A stretch of 11,801 nucleotides of DNA from a bacterium. Lineage in GTDB: Bacteria; Verrucomicrobiota; Verrucomicrobiae; JAJYAR01. The notes under the pieces are model-generated. The model saw only the letters and a list, made by a program, of their open reading frames with translations, was not told the origin of the DNA and did not search any database. A program made the translations under genes and the position numbers. The stretch lies in assembly GCA_021779435.1 (NCBI GenBank), contig JAJYAR010000037.1, forward strand, positions 1-11,801. Direction: 5' to 3'. Positions 1-6,283 of this stretch are shown here, piece by piece (position 1 is the stretch's first letter; each line of letters opens with the position of its first letter).

Positions 1-58
1 GGCCTCGCCGTCAGGAATGGCCCGTCGTGCAAAAAGTCCGTCGCGCAGCCCCGAACCC

Positions 59-781
59 ATGAAGACCGTCGTCGTCACCGGAACCGATCGCGGCCTGGGC
101 CTCGCCTTTGCGGAACGGCTGCTCGCCGCCGGACATCGCGTCTTCCTGACGTGCCTCGACCCGCAAGGTGAAGGCGTTCGCGCGCTGGCGTCCCGTTTTC
201 CGGACCGGGGAACGGTTGTGCAGCTCGACATCGACAATCCGCAAAGCATTGCCGCCGGCGCCGCGGCGATTCGGCGCCACACCTCCTCCATCGACCGGCT
301 GGTCAACAACGCCGGCGTTCTCGGCGACATCGACCACGCGATTGGCGATCCGGCGCTCGATGCCGACGAGGTGCTCCGCGTGATTCGCGTGAATGCCATC
401 GGTCCCCTCCGGACGACGCAGGCGTTGTGGCCGCTGCTCGTTGCGGGCGGAGAGAAGCTGCTCGTGAACATTTCGTCGGAGGCCGGCAGCATCGGCCAGA
501 ACTGGCGCGACCGGTGGTTCGGTTACTGCATGTCGAAGGCGGCGCTCAACATGGAGGCCGCGCTGATCCACCGGCGGCTGCGCGAGCTGGGCGGCCGGGT
601 CATGCAGGTCCATCCCGGGTACGTCCGGAGCTACATGCATGGCGCCCGGAACGAGAAGGCAACATACGAGCCCGACGAAGCGGCGCATCTCGTCCTCGCG
701 GCGGTCGATCAGCGTGCCACCACGACCGCGGGAGAGCGGCCCGATTACTTTGACCTTCATGGAAACGACCTCCCCTGGTGA
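59..781 (+). CDS. Short-chain dehydrogenase/reductase (SDR), classical type
   Basis: Predicted cytoplasmic NAD(P)-dependent oxidoreductase of 240 residues, the usual length of a classical SDR. Seen in the sequence: the Rossmann cofactor motif TGTDRGLG (residues 7-14), the NNAG motif (83-86), and a full catalytic set of Asn112, Ser139/Ser140, Tyr156 and Lys160 in YCMSK. I chose the ATG at 59 because it gives the typical SDR opening MKTVVVTG. The in-frame ATG at 17 would add 14 Arg/Pro-rich residues, has no properly spaced Shine-Dalgarno sequence, and looks unconserved. The 3' end overlaps the next gene by 23 bases, so the two are probably co-translated. The substrate cannot be read from the sequence. 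Similar proteins act on sugars, on carbonyl compounds, or (as in the C-factor-like group) in signalling. Family is certain; function is open. Confidence 0.88.
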   Translation: MKTVVVTGTDRGLGLAFAERLLAAGHRVFLTCLDPQGEGVRALASRFPDRGTVVQLDIDNPQSIAAGAAAIRRHTSSIDRLVNNAGVLGDIDHAIGDPALDADEVLRVIRVNAIGPLRTTQALWPLLVAGGEKLLVNISSEAGSIGQNWRDRWFGYCMSKAALNMEAALIHRRLRELGGRVMQVHPGYVRSYMHGARNEKATYEPDEAAHLVLAAVDQRATTTAGERPDYFDLHGNDLPW

Positions 782-1424
782 CGATTCGGAGCTGCGTGAT
801 ACCGCCAGGCCCGTCGCGATTGTCTTCGGCAATCGTGTCGCGCCGTACCATCCGCTCGGCGGCGTCGAGGTCGTGCTCCGCTCGCTTCTCGAGCGCGATT
901 TCCGCGTTCGAGTGACCGAGGACACCGCGGAGCTGGTCACCGGGCTGGCGGACGCGCGGCTGGTGGTCGCCTACGCGGACACCTGGGAAACGCCGCTGCC
1001 GGACGTGCAGGCCGACGCGCTCGTCGGCTTCGTCAGCCGAGGCGGGGGGCTGCTCGTTTTGCACAACGGTGTGTGCTGGGCAAAGCACCCGAAGGTGAAG
1101 GCATTGATCGGCGCCTCGTTCACCGGCCACCCGGACCAGGAAGTCATGCCGTACCGGTTGGAGGCGTCGCACGCCATTTCGACCGGACAGCAGGGCTTCG
1201 AGATGCGGGAGGAGCCGTATCGCTACGATTTCGTCGCCGATGCCTCGGCCGACGTGTTTCTCGTTTACGAGCAGGGAGGCAAGCCGTGGCCCGCCGGCTG
1301 GACCCGCACCCAGGGCGCCGGCCGGATGGCCGCGCTTCAGCCGGGCCACACCCCCGCCGCGTTCGAAAATCCCGGCTACGCCTCGCTCGTCCAACGCGCC
1401 GCGCGGTGGTGCGCCCGGGCGTAG
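759..1424 (+). CDS. ThuA-like domain protein
   Basis: Predicted 221-residue cytoplasmic protein of the ThuA (trehalose-utilisation) family, which has a glutamine-amidotransferase-like fold. Members are linked to the 3-keto-sugar route for disaccharides and are often found beside oxidoreductases. Seen: GGGLLVLH (residues 95-102), which matches the family's nucleophile-loop region; FTGHP (121-125); and a C-terminal PGH (195-197) followed by a spaced F-x-x-P-x-Y-x-x-L ending in RAARW, a typical ThuA ending. There is no signal peptide or membrane segment. The start at ATG 759 is preferred because upstream codons in this frame lie inside the SDR gene and read as low-complexity Arg/Ser/Pro. A weak GGAGAG lies too far upstream (731-736) to act as a normal ribosome site, so coupling to the SDR is likely. 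The exact reaction is unknown. Confidence 0.82.
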   Translation: METTSPGDDSELRDTARPVAIVFGNRVAPYHPLGGVEVVLRSLLERDFRVRVTEDTAELVTGLADARLVVAYADTWETPLPDVQADALVGFVSRGGGLLVLHNGVCWAKHPKVKALIGASFTGHPDQEVMPYRLEASHAISTGQQGFEMREEPYRYDFVADASADVFLVYEQGGKPWPAGWTRTQGAGRMAALQPGHTPAAFENPGYASLVQRAARWCARA

Positions 1425-1647
1425 GGATTCTCGGTTCCTCGGTACGACGACCGCCCGTCTGGCGAGACGCAGCCGGTTGTCCGTTGCACTGTTGTCCGAT
1501 GCCTCGCTCCCGGGCCTGGAACTCGGCGGCCGAACCCCCGGGGAGCGGGCTCGGACACGTGTCCTAATCCGCCTTGAAACCGCACGCGCGATCCGCAACG
1601 TCCGTTCTTCGTGCTTCACGGATCCCCCGTGAGACTCCACCCTACCG
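1425..1647. other. Intergenic gap before the pectinesterase
   Basis: This stretch of 223 bases has no convincing ORF. It holds a small CGTCT-GGCG-AGACG hairpin (1456-1469), too weak and without a T-run to call a terminator. It also holds two copies of GTTGTCCG (1476-1483 and 1491-1498) and the 12-base palindrome listed separately. A TTGAAA at 1574-1579 resembles a -35 box, but no matching -10 box is evident. The gap suggests the pectinesterase has its own promoter, apart from the SDR-ThuA pair. Confidence 0.4.
1553..1564. promoter_or_regulatory. Perfect palindrome GGACACGTGTCC, possible operator
   Basis: A perfect 12-base inverted repeat with a central CG lies 84 bases upstream of the pectinesterase start. 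Even-length palindromes centred on CG are typical of LacI-family operators, which often control polysaccharide-use genes. The binding protein is not in this window, so the role is inference. Confidence 0.3.
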
Positions 1648-3123
1648 ATGCCCTCCCTTGCCTCGCTCGCCCGTATCCTTGTCCTTGCCGGCTGCCTTGT
1701 GCGCGCGGCCTTCGCGGCCGACGCCACGGCGCTCCCGCTCATGACCACGTTCCCGAAGAACGGAGCGGCCGACGTCTGTCCTGACACACCGCTGCGGTTG
1801 ACCTTCCCGACTCCGGTGTCCGTCGGACAAGGCCGGATCCAAATCATCAACACCGCCACGAACGCGGTCCTGGAGGAGATCGATGTTGCGGCTCCTTTCG
1901 CGACGCAGCCGATCGGCGGCGAGCCGGGCTACCGGTATCTTCCGGTGATCGTCTCCGGCAACGAGGTCGCGATCTACCCGCGCCATGACTCGCTCGCCCA
2001 TGGCACCTCCTGCGCGGTGACGGTTGACGCCGGGGCTTTCGTCGCCCGCGACACCCCGCTGGCCGCTGTTGAGAAGGGACAATGGACTTTCAGCACCAGG
2101 CAGGCCGCGCCGCGCCCCGAGGCCGCGCGGGTCGTCGTCGCCGCGGACGGCACCGGCGACTTCTGCACGCTGCAGGGCGCCCTCGATTTCATTCCGGACG
2201 GCAACACCACCCCGCGAACCATTTTCGTGAAGCGCGGCACCTACAACGAGATCGTCTTCTTCACGAACAAGCATGCGATCACGATTCAGGGCGAGGATCG
2301 CAGGGAGACCGTCCTTCAGTACGCGACGAACGACCGCTTCAATCCAACGCGCGGGAATCCCTTCGGCACGTCCGCCCCGAACCCGGCGGCCACGCGGACC
2401 GGCGGCAGCATCTACCACCGCGGCGTGTTTCTCGGACACCGTGTCAACGATCTTGTCCTGACGACACTTACCATCCGCAACACCACTCCCCAGGGCGGCT
2501 CGCAGGCCGAGGCGATCATCCTCAACGGCACGACGGAGGCCCGCGCGATCCTCAAGGACCTCGACCTGTACAGCTTCCAGGACACGCTTCAGGTGAACGG
2601 ACAGGCCTTCATCACCGGCTGCCACATCGAGGGTGATGTCGATTTCCTCTGGGGCACCGGCCCGTGCTTCATCGAGAACACGACCGCGCGGTCGCTACGC
2701 TCCGATGCCTACTACACCCAGATACGAAACCCCGCCACCAATCACGGCTACGTCTTCGTCAAATGCGTGTTCGAAGGAGCGTCCGGCGTGACGGGCAATC
2801 TGCTCTCCCGGATCGAACTGACGCGGTTTCCGCACAGCGAGGTGGTGTTGATCGACTGCACGCTCACGTCCGCCGTTTCGCCCGTTGCCTGGCAGTACCA
2901 GCGCGCGAGGGACGGCTCCGTCGGCGACCCGGCCGAGATCCATTTCTGGGAATACAACAGCCGCGATCCGCAGGGTAACCTCGTCGATACGACGCAGCGG
3001 CTCGCCGGTTCCCGCCGGCTGAAGGATCCCGCCGATAAGGAGATCGTCGCCCGGTACCGCGATCCCGGTTACGTGCTCGGAAACGATTGGAATCCCCGCT
3101 CGGCTCCCGTTTTCAGGCGCTGA
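1648..3123 (+). CDS. Secreted pectinesterase (CE8) with N-terminal Ig-like domain
   Basis: Pectin methylesterase: removes methyl groups from homogalacturonan, releasing methanol and exposing the chain to pectate lyases. The 491-residue protein starts with a signal peptide (residues 1-23, probable cleavage AFA|AD). A bacterial Ig-like domain of the Big_5 kind follows (about 28-150, with the typical opening FPKNGAADV and later IYPRH). The right-handed beta-helix pectinesterase domain spans about 160-490. Visible family motifs are GTYNE (197-201), Gln286 in SQAEA, Gln311-Asp312 in QDTL, Asp332 in GDVDFLWG, and Arg388 in LSRIE. These line up with the two glutamines, two aspartates and arginine of the pectinesterase active site, so the enzyme should be active. 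The SRIE motif replaces the plant-type GRPW. The start is supported by the signal peptide; no strong Shine-Dalgarno is seen. Expected location is periplasmic or extracellular. The gene stands alone between two gaps of more than 200 bases, indicating its own transcription. Confidence 0.93.
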   Translation: MPSLASLARILVLAGCLVRAAFAADATALPLMTTFPKNGAADVCPDTPLRLTFPTPVSVGQGRIQIINTATNAVLEEIDVAAPFATQPIGGEPGYRYLPVIVSGNEVAIYPRHDSLAHGTSCAVTVDAGAFVARDTPLAAVEKGQWTFSTRQAAPRPEAARVVVAADGTGDFCTLQGALDFIPDGNTTPRTIFVKRGTYNEIVFFTNKHAITIQGEDRRETVLQYATNDRFNPTRGNPFGTSAPNPAATRTGGSIYHRGVFLGHRVNDLVLTTLTIRNTTPQGGSQAEAIILNGTTEARAILKDLDLYSFQDTLQVNGQAFITGCHIEGDVDFLWGTGPCFIENTTARSLRSDAYYTQIRNPATNHGYVFVKCVFEGASGVTGNLLSRIELTRFPHSEVVLIDCTLTSAVSPVAWQYQRARDGSVGDPAEIHFWEYNSRDPQGNLVDTTQRLAGSRRLKDPADKEIVARYRDPGYVLGNDWNPRSAPVFRR

Positions 3124-3155
3124 TTTCCAGGGCGGTCCGGAGCGTGATCGAGGCC

Positions 3156-3256
3156 TGCGGGAGTCGCGCCCCGCCGTCGGCTCCGGCCGGAGACATTACT
3201 CCGTATCCAAAAAACTCCCATGACGATTCCGGAGAGTTAAGCCCTCGACTCCCGCA
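3156..3256. repeat. 11-base inverted repeat, TGCGGGAGTCG / CGACTCCCGCA
   Basis: Two perfectly complementary 11-base arms lie at 3156-3166 and 3246-3256, 79 bases apart, and enclose the CTCCGGCCGGAG palindrome. An 11-base match is rare by chance in about 200 bases, though GC-rich composition weakens that argument. It could close a large RNA stem in the leader of the chemotaxis mRNA or be a paired protein-binding site. The role is unknown. Confidence 0.4.
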
Positions 3257-3319
3257 TCAGGTGCACCGAAAAACACGGCTCCTCTGACCCAGCATCGCGC
3301 CGACCACAACCGGCTGCTC

Positions 3320-3326
3320 AGGGGAA
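3320..3326 (+). promoter_or_regulatory. Shine-Dalgarno AGGGGAA for the first operon gene
   Basis: AGGGGAA ends six bases before the ATG at 3333, an ideal spacing. It fixes the start of the first receiver gene and is one of only two strong ribosome sites I see in the operon. Confidence 0.65.
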
Positions 3327-3332
3327 CACCGT

Positions 3333-3761
3333 ATGTTTTCTGCTGGTAACCCCCCATCCATTCTCCTTGTCGAGGACTCGGAGGACGATGCGTTCTTCTT
3401 CAGGTGGGCGATTCGCAAGAACGCAATCGACTGCCACATCACCCACATCCCGGACGGCGGCGAAGCCCTCGAATACCTGCAGGGCATCCTCGAAGGGAAG
3501 AAGCCTCACCCCGACGTCATCTTCCTCGACCTGAAGCTCCCCAACGCCACCGGCTTTGACATCCTTGCCTGGGTGCGGACCCGGCAGTTCGATCCGCCGC
3601 TCAACTTTGTCATGCTCAGCGGGTCCGAGCTGGCGAGCGATCTCGCGCAGGCCGCCGAGCTCGGCGTCACCGCCTATTGCATCAAGCCGATTTCACCCGA
3701 GGCGCTTCGTCGTCACATCCCGGCGCCCAGCCTCAAGCATGGCGCACGGAATGTGGCGTGA
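3333..3761 (+). CDS. Stand-alone receiver-domain response regulator (Rcp1-like)
   Basis: Single-domain response regulator of 142 residues with no DNA-binding or enzymatic output domain. The phosphorylation site is intact: acidic pair Glu14/Asp15 in VEDSEDD, phospho-acceptor Asp66 in FLDLKLP, Ser96 in place of the usual Thr/Ser, Tyr115 as switch aromatic, and Lys118 in IKPIS. The double acidic opening with an aromatic-rich first helix, and the long loop around EGKKPHPDVIFLDL, are typical of the Rcp1 branch of receivers, which often partner PAS/GAF or phytochrome-like kinases. It is the first gene of the operon, six bases before cheA, with a good Shine-Dalgarno. It probably takes phosphate from CheA or from the PAS-GAF protein at the operon's end; output is presumably by protein contact. 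Partner assignment is inference. Confidence 0.9.
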   Translation: MFSAGNPPSILLVEDSEDDAFFFRWAIRKNAIDCHITHIPDGGEALEYLQGILEGKKPHPDVIFLDLKLPNATGFDILAWVRTRQFDPPLNFVMLSGSELASDLAQAAELGVTAYCIKPISPEALRRHIPAPSLKHGARNVA

Positions 3762-3767
3762 GAAGCG

Positions 3768-5771
3768 ATGAGCGGCGATCCTTCCATTCCCCTGGACGCC
3801 GACTTGCTCGACGACTTCTACGCCGAGTGCGACGAGCATCTTTCGAACGTCCGGCAGCAGCTCCTTGCGCTCGAGCAGCCGCACGCAGACCCCGCGGCCA
3901 TCCGCGAGGCGATCGACAGCTGCTTCCGCAGCGTGCATTCGGTCAAGGGCAACTCGGCGATCGTCGGGCTTCGCTCCGCCGAGCGGCTTTCGCACGCCGC
4001 CGAGGGGCTGCTTCGCGGCGTGCTCCGCAACGAGACCCCGCTTGGCGCCGAGGCGCTGCAGCTGCTTTCGTCCGCCACGCGGTGCATTGAACAGCTCATC
4101 AGCGCGCATCGGCTGAAACAGCCGCCGCCGGACTGCGCCGGTCTGGTGGAAGCGCTCCAGCGGAGGACGGCGGCCCCCGCGTCGGAGTCCGCAGCACGGG
4201 TCGAGCTGCCGCCGCCTTCGACTTCCGCCTCCTTCGCGGAGCGCTTCGCCCAGGCCAGGGCGCGCGGCCTCCACCCGGTGCGCTGCGTGTTTCTTCCGTC
4301 CCAGGAGCTCGACCGCCGCGGCATCAACATCAACGCGGTGCGGTCCCGCCTGGGCAAGCTGGGCGAGATACTCTCGGCCGCTCCGTCGGTACGGCCGGAC
4401 GGCTCCATGCAGTTCGAGTTCGCCCTCGCCGTGAAGGAGCGTCCCGCCGAGCTCGCGGCGTGGAACACGGACGGCTTGCTCTTCGACTTCCCGGACGAAC
4501 CCCCGGAGGTCGGAAGAAAACCCGAACCGTCCGCCGCGACGCCGACCACGGGCGCCTCGGCGAGCCTGTTCATTTCGCCGTCACACATCGTCAGGGTCGA
4601 CCTCAGCCGGCTCGACGAGCTGATGCGAATCACAGGAGAAATGGTCATCCAGCGCTCACGGCTCGATGAGCGAATCGCACGGGGCGACGTCAGCGGGCTC
4701 CGCGAGATCAACATCGCGCTCGACCGGTCGCTTCGGGAACTGCGCGACGCCGTCACCCGCGTGCGCCTGGTGTCAGTCGCGGAGATCTTCACGAGGATGC
4801 CGTTCGTGGTCCAGGACCTCGCCCGCGACACCGGAAGGCGCGTGCGGCTGGTGCTCGAGGGCCAGCACACCGAGATCGACAAGTACCTCGTCGAGCGGCT
4901 GAAGGAGCCGCTCCTGCACCTTGTCCGCAATGCGGTGAGTCATGGCGTCGAGCCGCCTTCGGTCCGAGTCGCCGCGGGCAAGCCCGAGGAGGCCACGCTG
5001 ATCCTCCAGGCGGAAACCATCGCCCACTCGGTGATCATTCGCGTCCGCGATGACGGCCGCGGCGTCGACACCGCCGCCGTGATCGCCCGCGCCAAGGAAG
5101 CCGGCATCCCCATTTCACAGGCTCCCGACAACCATGAGCTGCTGGAAGTGATCTGCAGGCAGGGGTTCTCGACCCGCGATGAGGCCGATCGCGCCTCCGG
5201 CCGCGGCGTAGGAATGGCCGTGGTGCAGAACACCCTTCGTGAACTGGGTGGCAGCCTGGCCCTCGAAACCGCCCCCGGCAGGGGCACCCAGTTTACGCTC
5301 CGACTACCGCTCACGCTTTCCATTTCCGAGACGTTCATCGTTTCCGCCGGCCGGCACACCTGCGCGATTCCGCAGGAATACGTGCAGGAGGTGATTCAGC
5401 TCGAGCCGGACCAGTTTCACTTCATCAACCAGCGCGAGGCGGCGAGTTACCGCGACGGCGTGCTTCCGGTGCTGCGTCTGCGCGCGCTGTTCGAGCCCGG
5501 CGAGCAGACCCGCACGCACGCGCCGGCCCTCGTGCTAGGGACGGATCGCGGGCTCGTCGGTGTCGTCGTCGATCGCGTCATCGGCAGGCGCGAGGTCGTC
5601 GTGCATTCCATCCAGGACCCGCTCGTCCAGGTGCCCTGCGTATCGGGAGCCACCGAACTGGGCGACGGCCGGCCGGTCTTGATCCTTGATCCCAATGCGC
5701 TCGCCGCCCGGCTTGCGCGGGTCGCCGCGCGTCACACTCACCCGAACCCGGATTCCCTGCAGCCTGCGTGA
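3768..5771 (+). CDS. cheA: Chemotaxis histidine kinase CheA
   Basis: Central kinase of the chemosensory array: autophosphorylates and passes phosphate to the receivers and CheB under receptor and CheW control. The 667 residues comprise an Hpt (P1) domain (about 8-105) with phospho-accepting His57 in RSVHSVKGNS. An intermediate domain follows (about 150-240) with RGININAVRSRLGKLGEI, which is not a textbook P2. Then come the dimerisation helices (about 272-335) and the ATPase domain, with N box HLVRNAVSHG (His384, Asn388), G1 box DDGRG (428-432), F box RQGFSTRDEAD and G2 box GRGVGM (478-483). A CheW-like P5 domain (about 515-645) ends the protein. There is no fused receiver. The N box has Ser391 where Asp is usual, but the ATP-site residues look intact. 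It starts six bases after the receiver gene; GAGAAG just before the ATG is a poor, too-close ribosome site, so coupling is likely. Confidence 0.97.
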   Translation: MSGDPSIPLDADLLDDFYAECDEHLSNVRQQLLALEQPHADPAAIREAIDSCFRSVHSVKGNSAIVGLRSAERLSHAAEGLLRGVLRNETPLGAEALQLLSSATRCIEQLISAHRLKQPPPDCAGLVEALQRRTAAPASESAARVELPPPSTSASFAERFAQARARGLHPVRCVFLPSQELDRRGININAVRSRLGKLGEILSAAPSVRPDGSMQFEFALAVKERPAELAAWNTDGLLFDFPDEPPEVGRKPEPSAATPTTGASASLFISPSHIVRVDLSRLDELMRITGEMVIQRSRLDERIARGDVSGLREINIALDRSLRELRDAVTRVRLVSVAEIFTRMPFVVQDLARDTGRRVRLVLEGQHTEIDKYLVERLKEPLLHLVRNAVSHGVEPPSVRVAAGKPEEATLILQAETIAHSVIIRVRDDGRGVDTAAVIARAKEAGIPISQAPDNHELLEVICRQGFSTRDEADRASGRGVGMAVVQNTLRELGGSLALETAPGRGTQFTLRLPLTLSISETFIVSAGRHTCAIPQEYVQEVIQLEPDQFHFINQREAASYRDGVLPVLRLRALFEPGEQTRTHAPALVLGTDRGLVGVVVDRVIGRREVVVHSIQDPLVQVPCVSGATELGDGRPVLILDPNALAARLARVAARHTHPNPDSLQPA

Positions 5772-5792
5772 GCCGCCGTCGCCTTCCGACAC

Positions 5793-6272
5793 ATGTCCGC
5801 CGTGGAAACCTACATTCTTTTCGAACTCGCCGGAGCCGTGTACGGCGTCCGCAGCCGTGACGTCCTTCACGTCGATCTCCTCGAGCACGTCACACCCGTC
5901 CCGAGCAGCGCGGCCGCCATCGAGGGCGTGGTGTTCTCACGGGGACAGGTGATCCCGGCGATGGATCTCCGGACCCGGTTCGGGTTCGCCCGGCAGGAAC
6001 CCACGAGCCGGACCCGGCTTCTTTTCGTGCGCACCCAGCAGCGCACCGTTGCCCTTATCGTCGACTCCGCGCGCGAGTTCCGGCGCATCCAGGACGACGC
6101 GATCAAGCCCGTCGGCGACTCACTCGTCGGTGCAATCGGGAACTATGTCTCCGGCGTCGCAACGGTAGGTGAACGGCTCGTGCTCCTTCTCGATGTCCCG
6201 GCGGTGCTTCACGTCTCCGGGAACGACGCGCCGTCCACAACACCTTCCCCCAGTCTCCTGTCCACAACCTGA
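5793..6272 (+). CDS. cheW: Chemotaxis coupling protein CheW
   Basis: Adaptor of 159 residues that links receptor tips to the P5 domain of CheA in the cytoplasmic array. The single CheW domain spans about residues 5-143. Seen: the opening [13 protein letters not shown], the conserved [16 protein letters not shown] block (45-60) with Arg50 in the receptor/CheA-contact loop, and the closing block with LVLLLDV. The usual NLRG reads FSRG here. About 15 Ser/Thr/Pro-rich residues follow the domain and look like a disordered tail. It lies 21 bases after cheA and 11 bases before the receptor gene, with no clear Shine-Dalgarno. It is the only separate CheW in view, so it probably serves the adjacent receptor. 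Confidence 0.95.
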   Translation: MSAVETYILFELAGAVYGVRSRDVLHVDLLEHVTPVPSSAAAIEGVVFSRGQVIPAMDLRTRFGFARQEPTSRTRLLFVRTQQRTVALIVDSAREFRRIQDDAIKPVGDSLVGAIGNYVSGVATVGERLVLLLDVPAVLHVSGNDAPSTTPSPSLLSTT

Positions 6273-6283
6273 CCTCCCCCGAA

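Larger units (their letters stand above)
3124..3332. other. Leader region of the chemotaxis operon
   Basis: The 209 bases between the pectinesterase stop and the first chemotaxis gene must hold the end of one transcript and the promoter of the next. I see no hairpin with a T-run and no clear sigma-70, sigma-28 or sigma-54 promoter. Symmetric elements are present: the 12-base palindrome CTCCGGCCGGAG (3181-3192), two more CCGGAG copies (3137-3142 and 3229-3234), and the 11-base inverted repeat listed separately. An A-run (3209-3214) interrupts the GC-rich sequence. Confidence 0.4.

Noticed and set aside
17..58. Upstream ATG giving the SDR 14 more residues
   Set aside because: The added segment is Arg/Ser/Pro-rich, precedes the standard SDR opening, and has no properly spaced ribosome site.
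1456..1469. Small hairpin after the ThuA-like gene considered as a terminator
   Set aside because: Five-base stem without a following T-run; too weak for a Rho-independent terminator.
600..1859. Open frame of 419 codons on the minus strand across the SDR, ThuA and pectinesterase 5' region
   Set aside because: Low-complexity Arg/Ala/Gly translation lying opposite three well-supported plus-strand genes; typical of high-GC antisense frames.
3220..3240. Six-codon frame MTIPES in the leader of the chemotaxis operon
   Set aside because: Too short to judge, with no ribosome site at a good distance and no attenuator-like codon run or terminator behind it.
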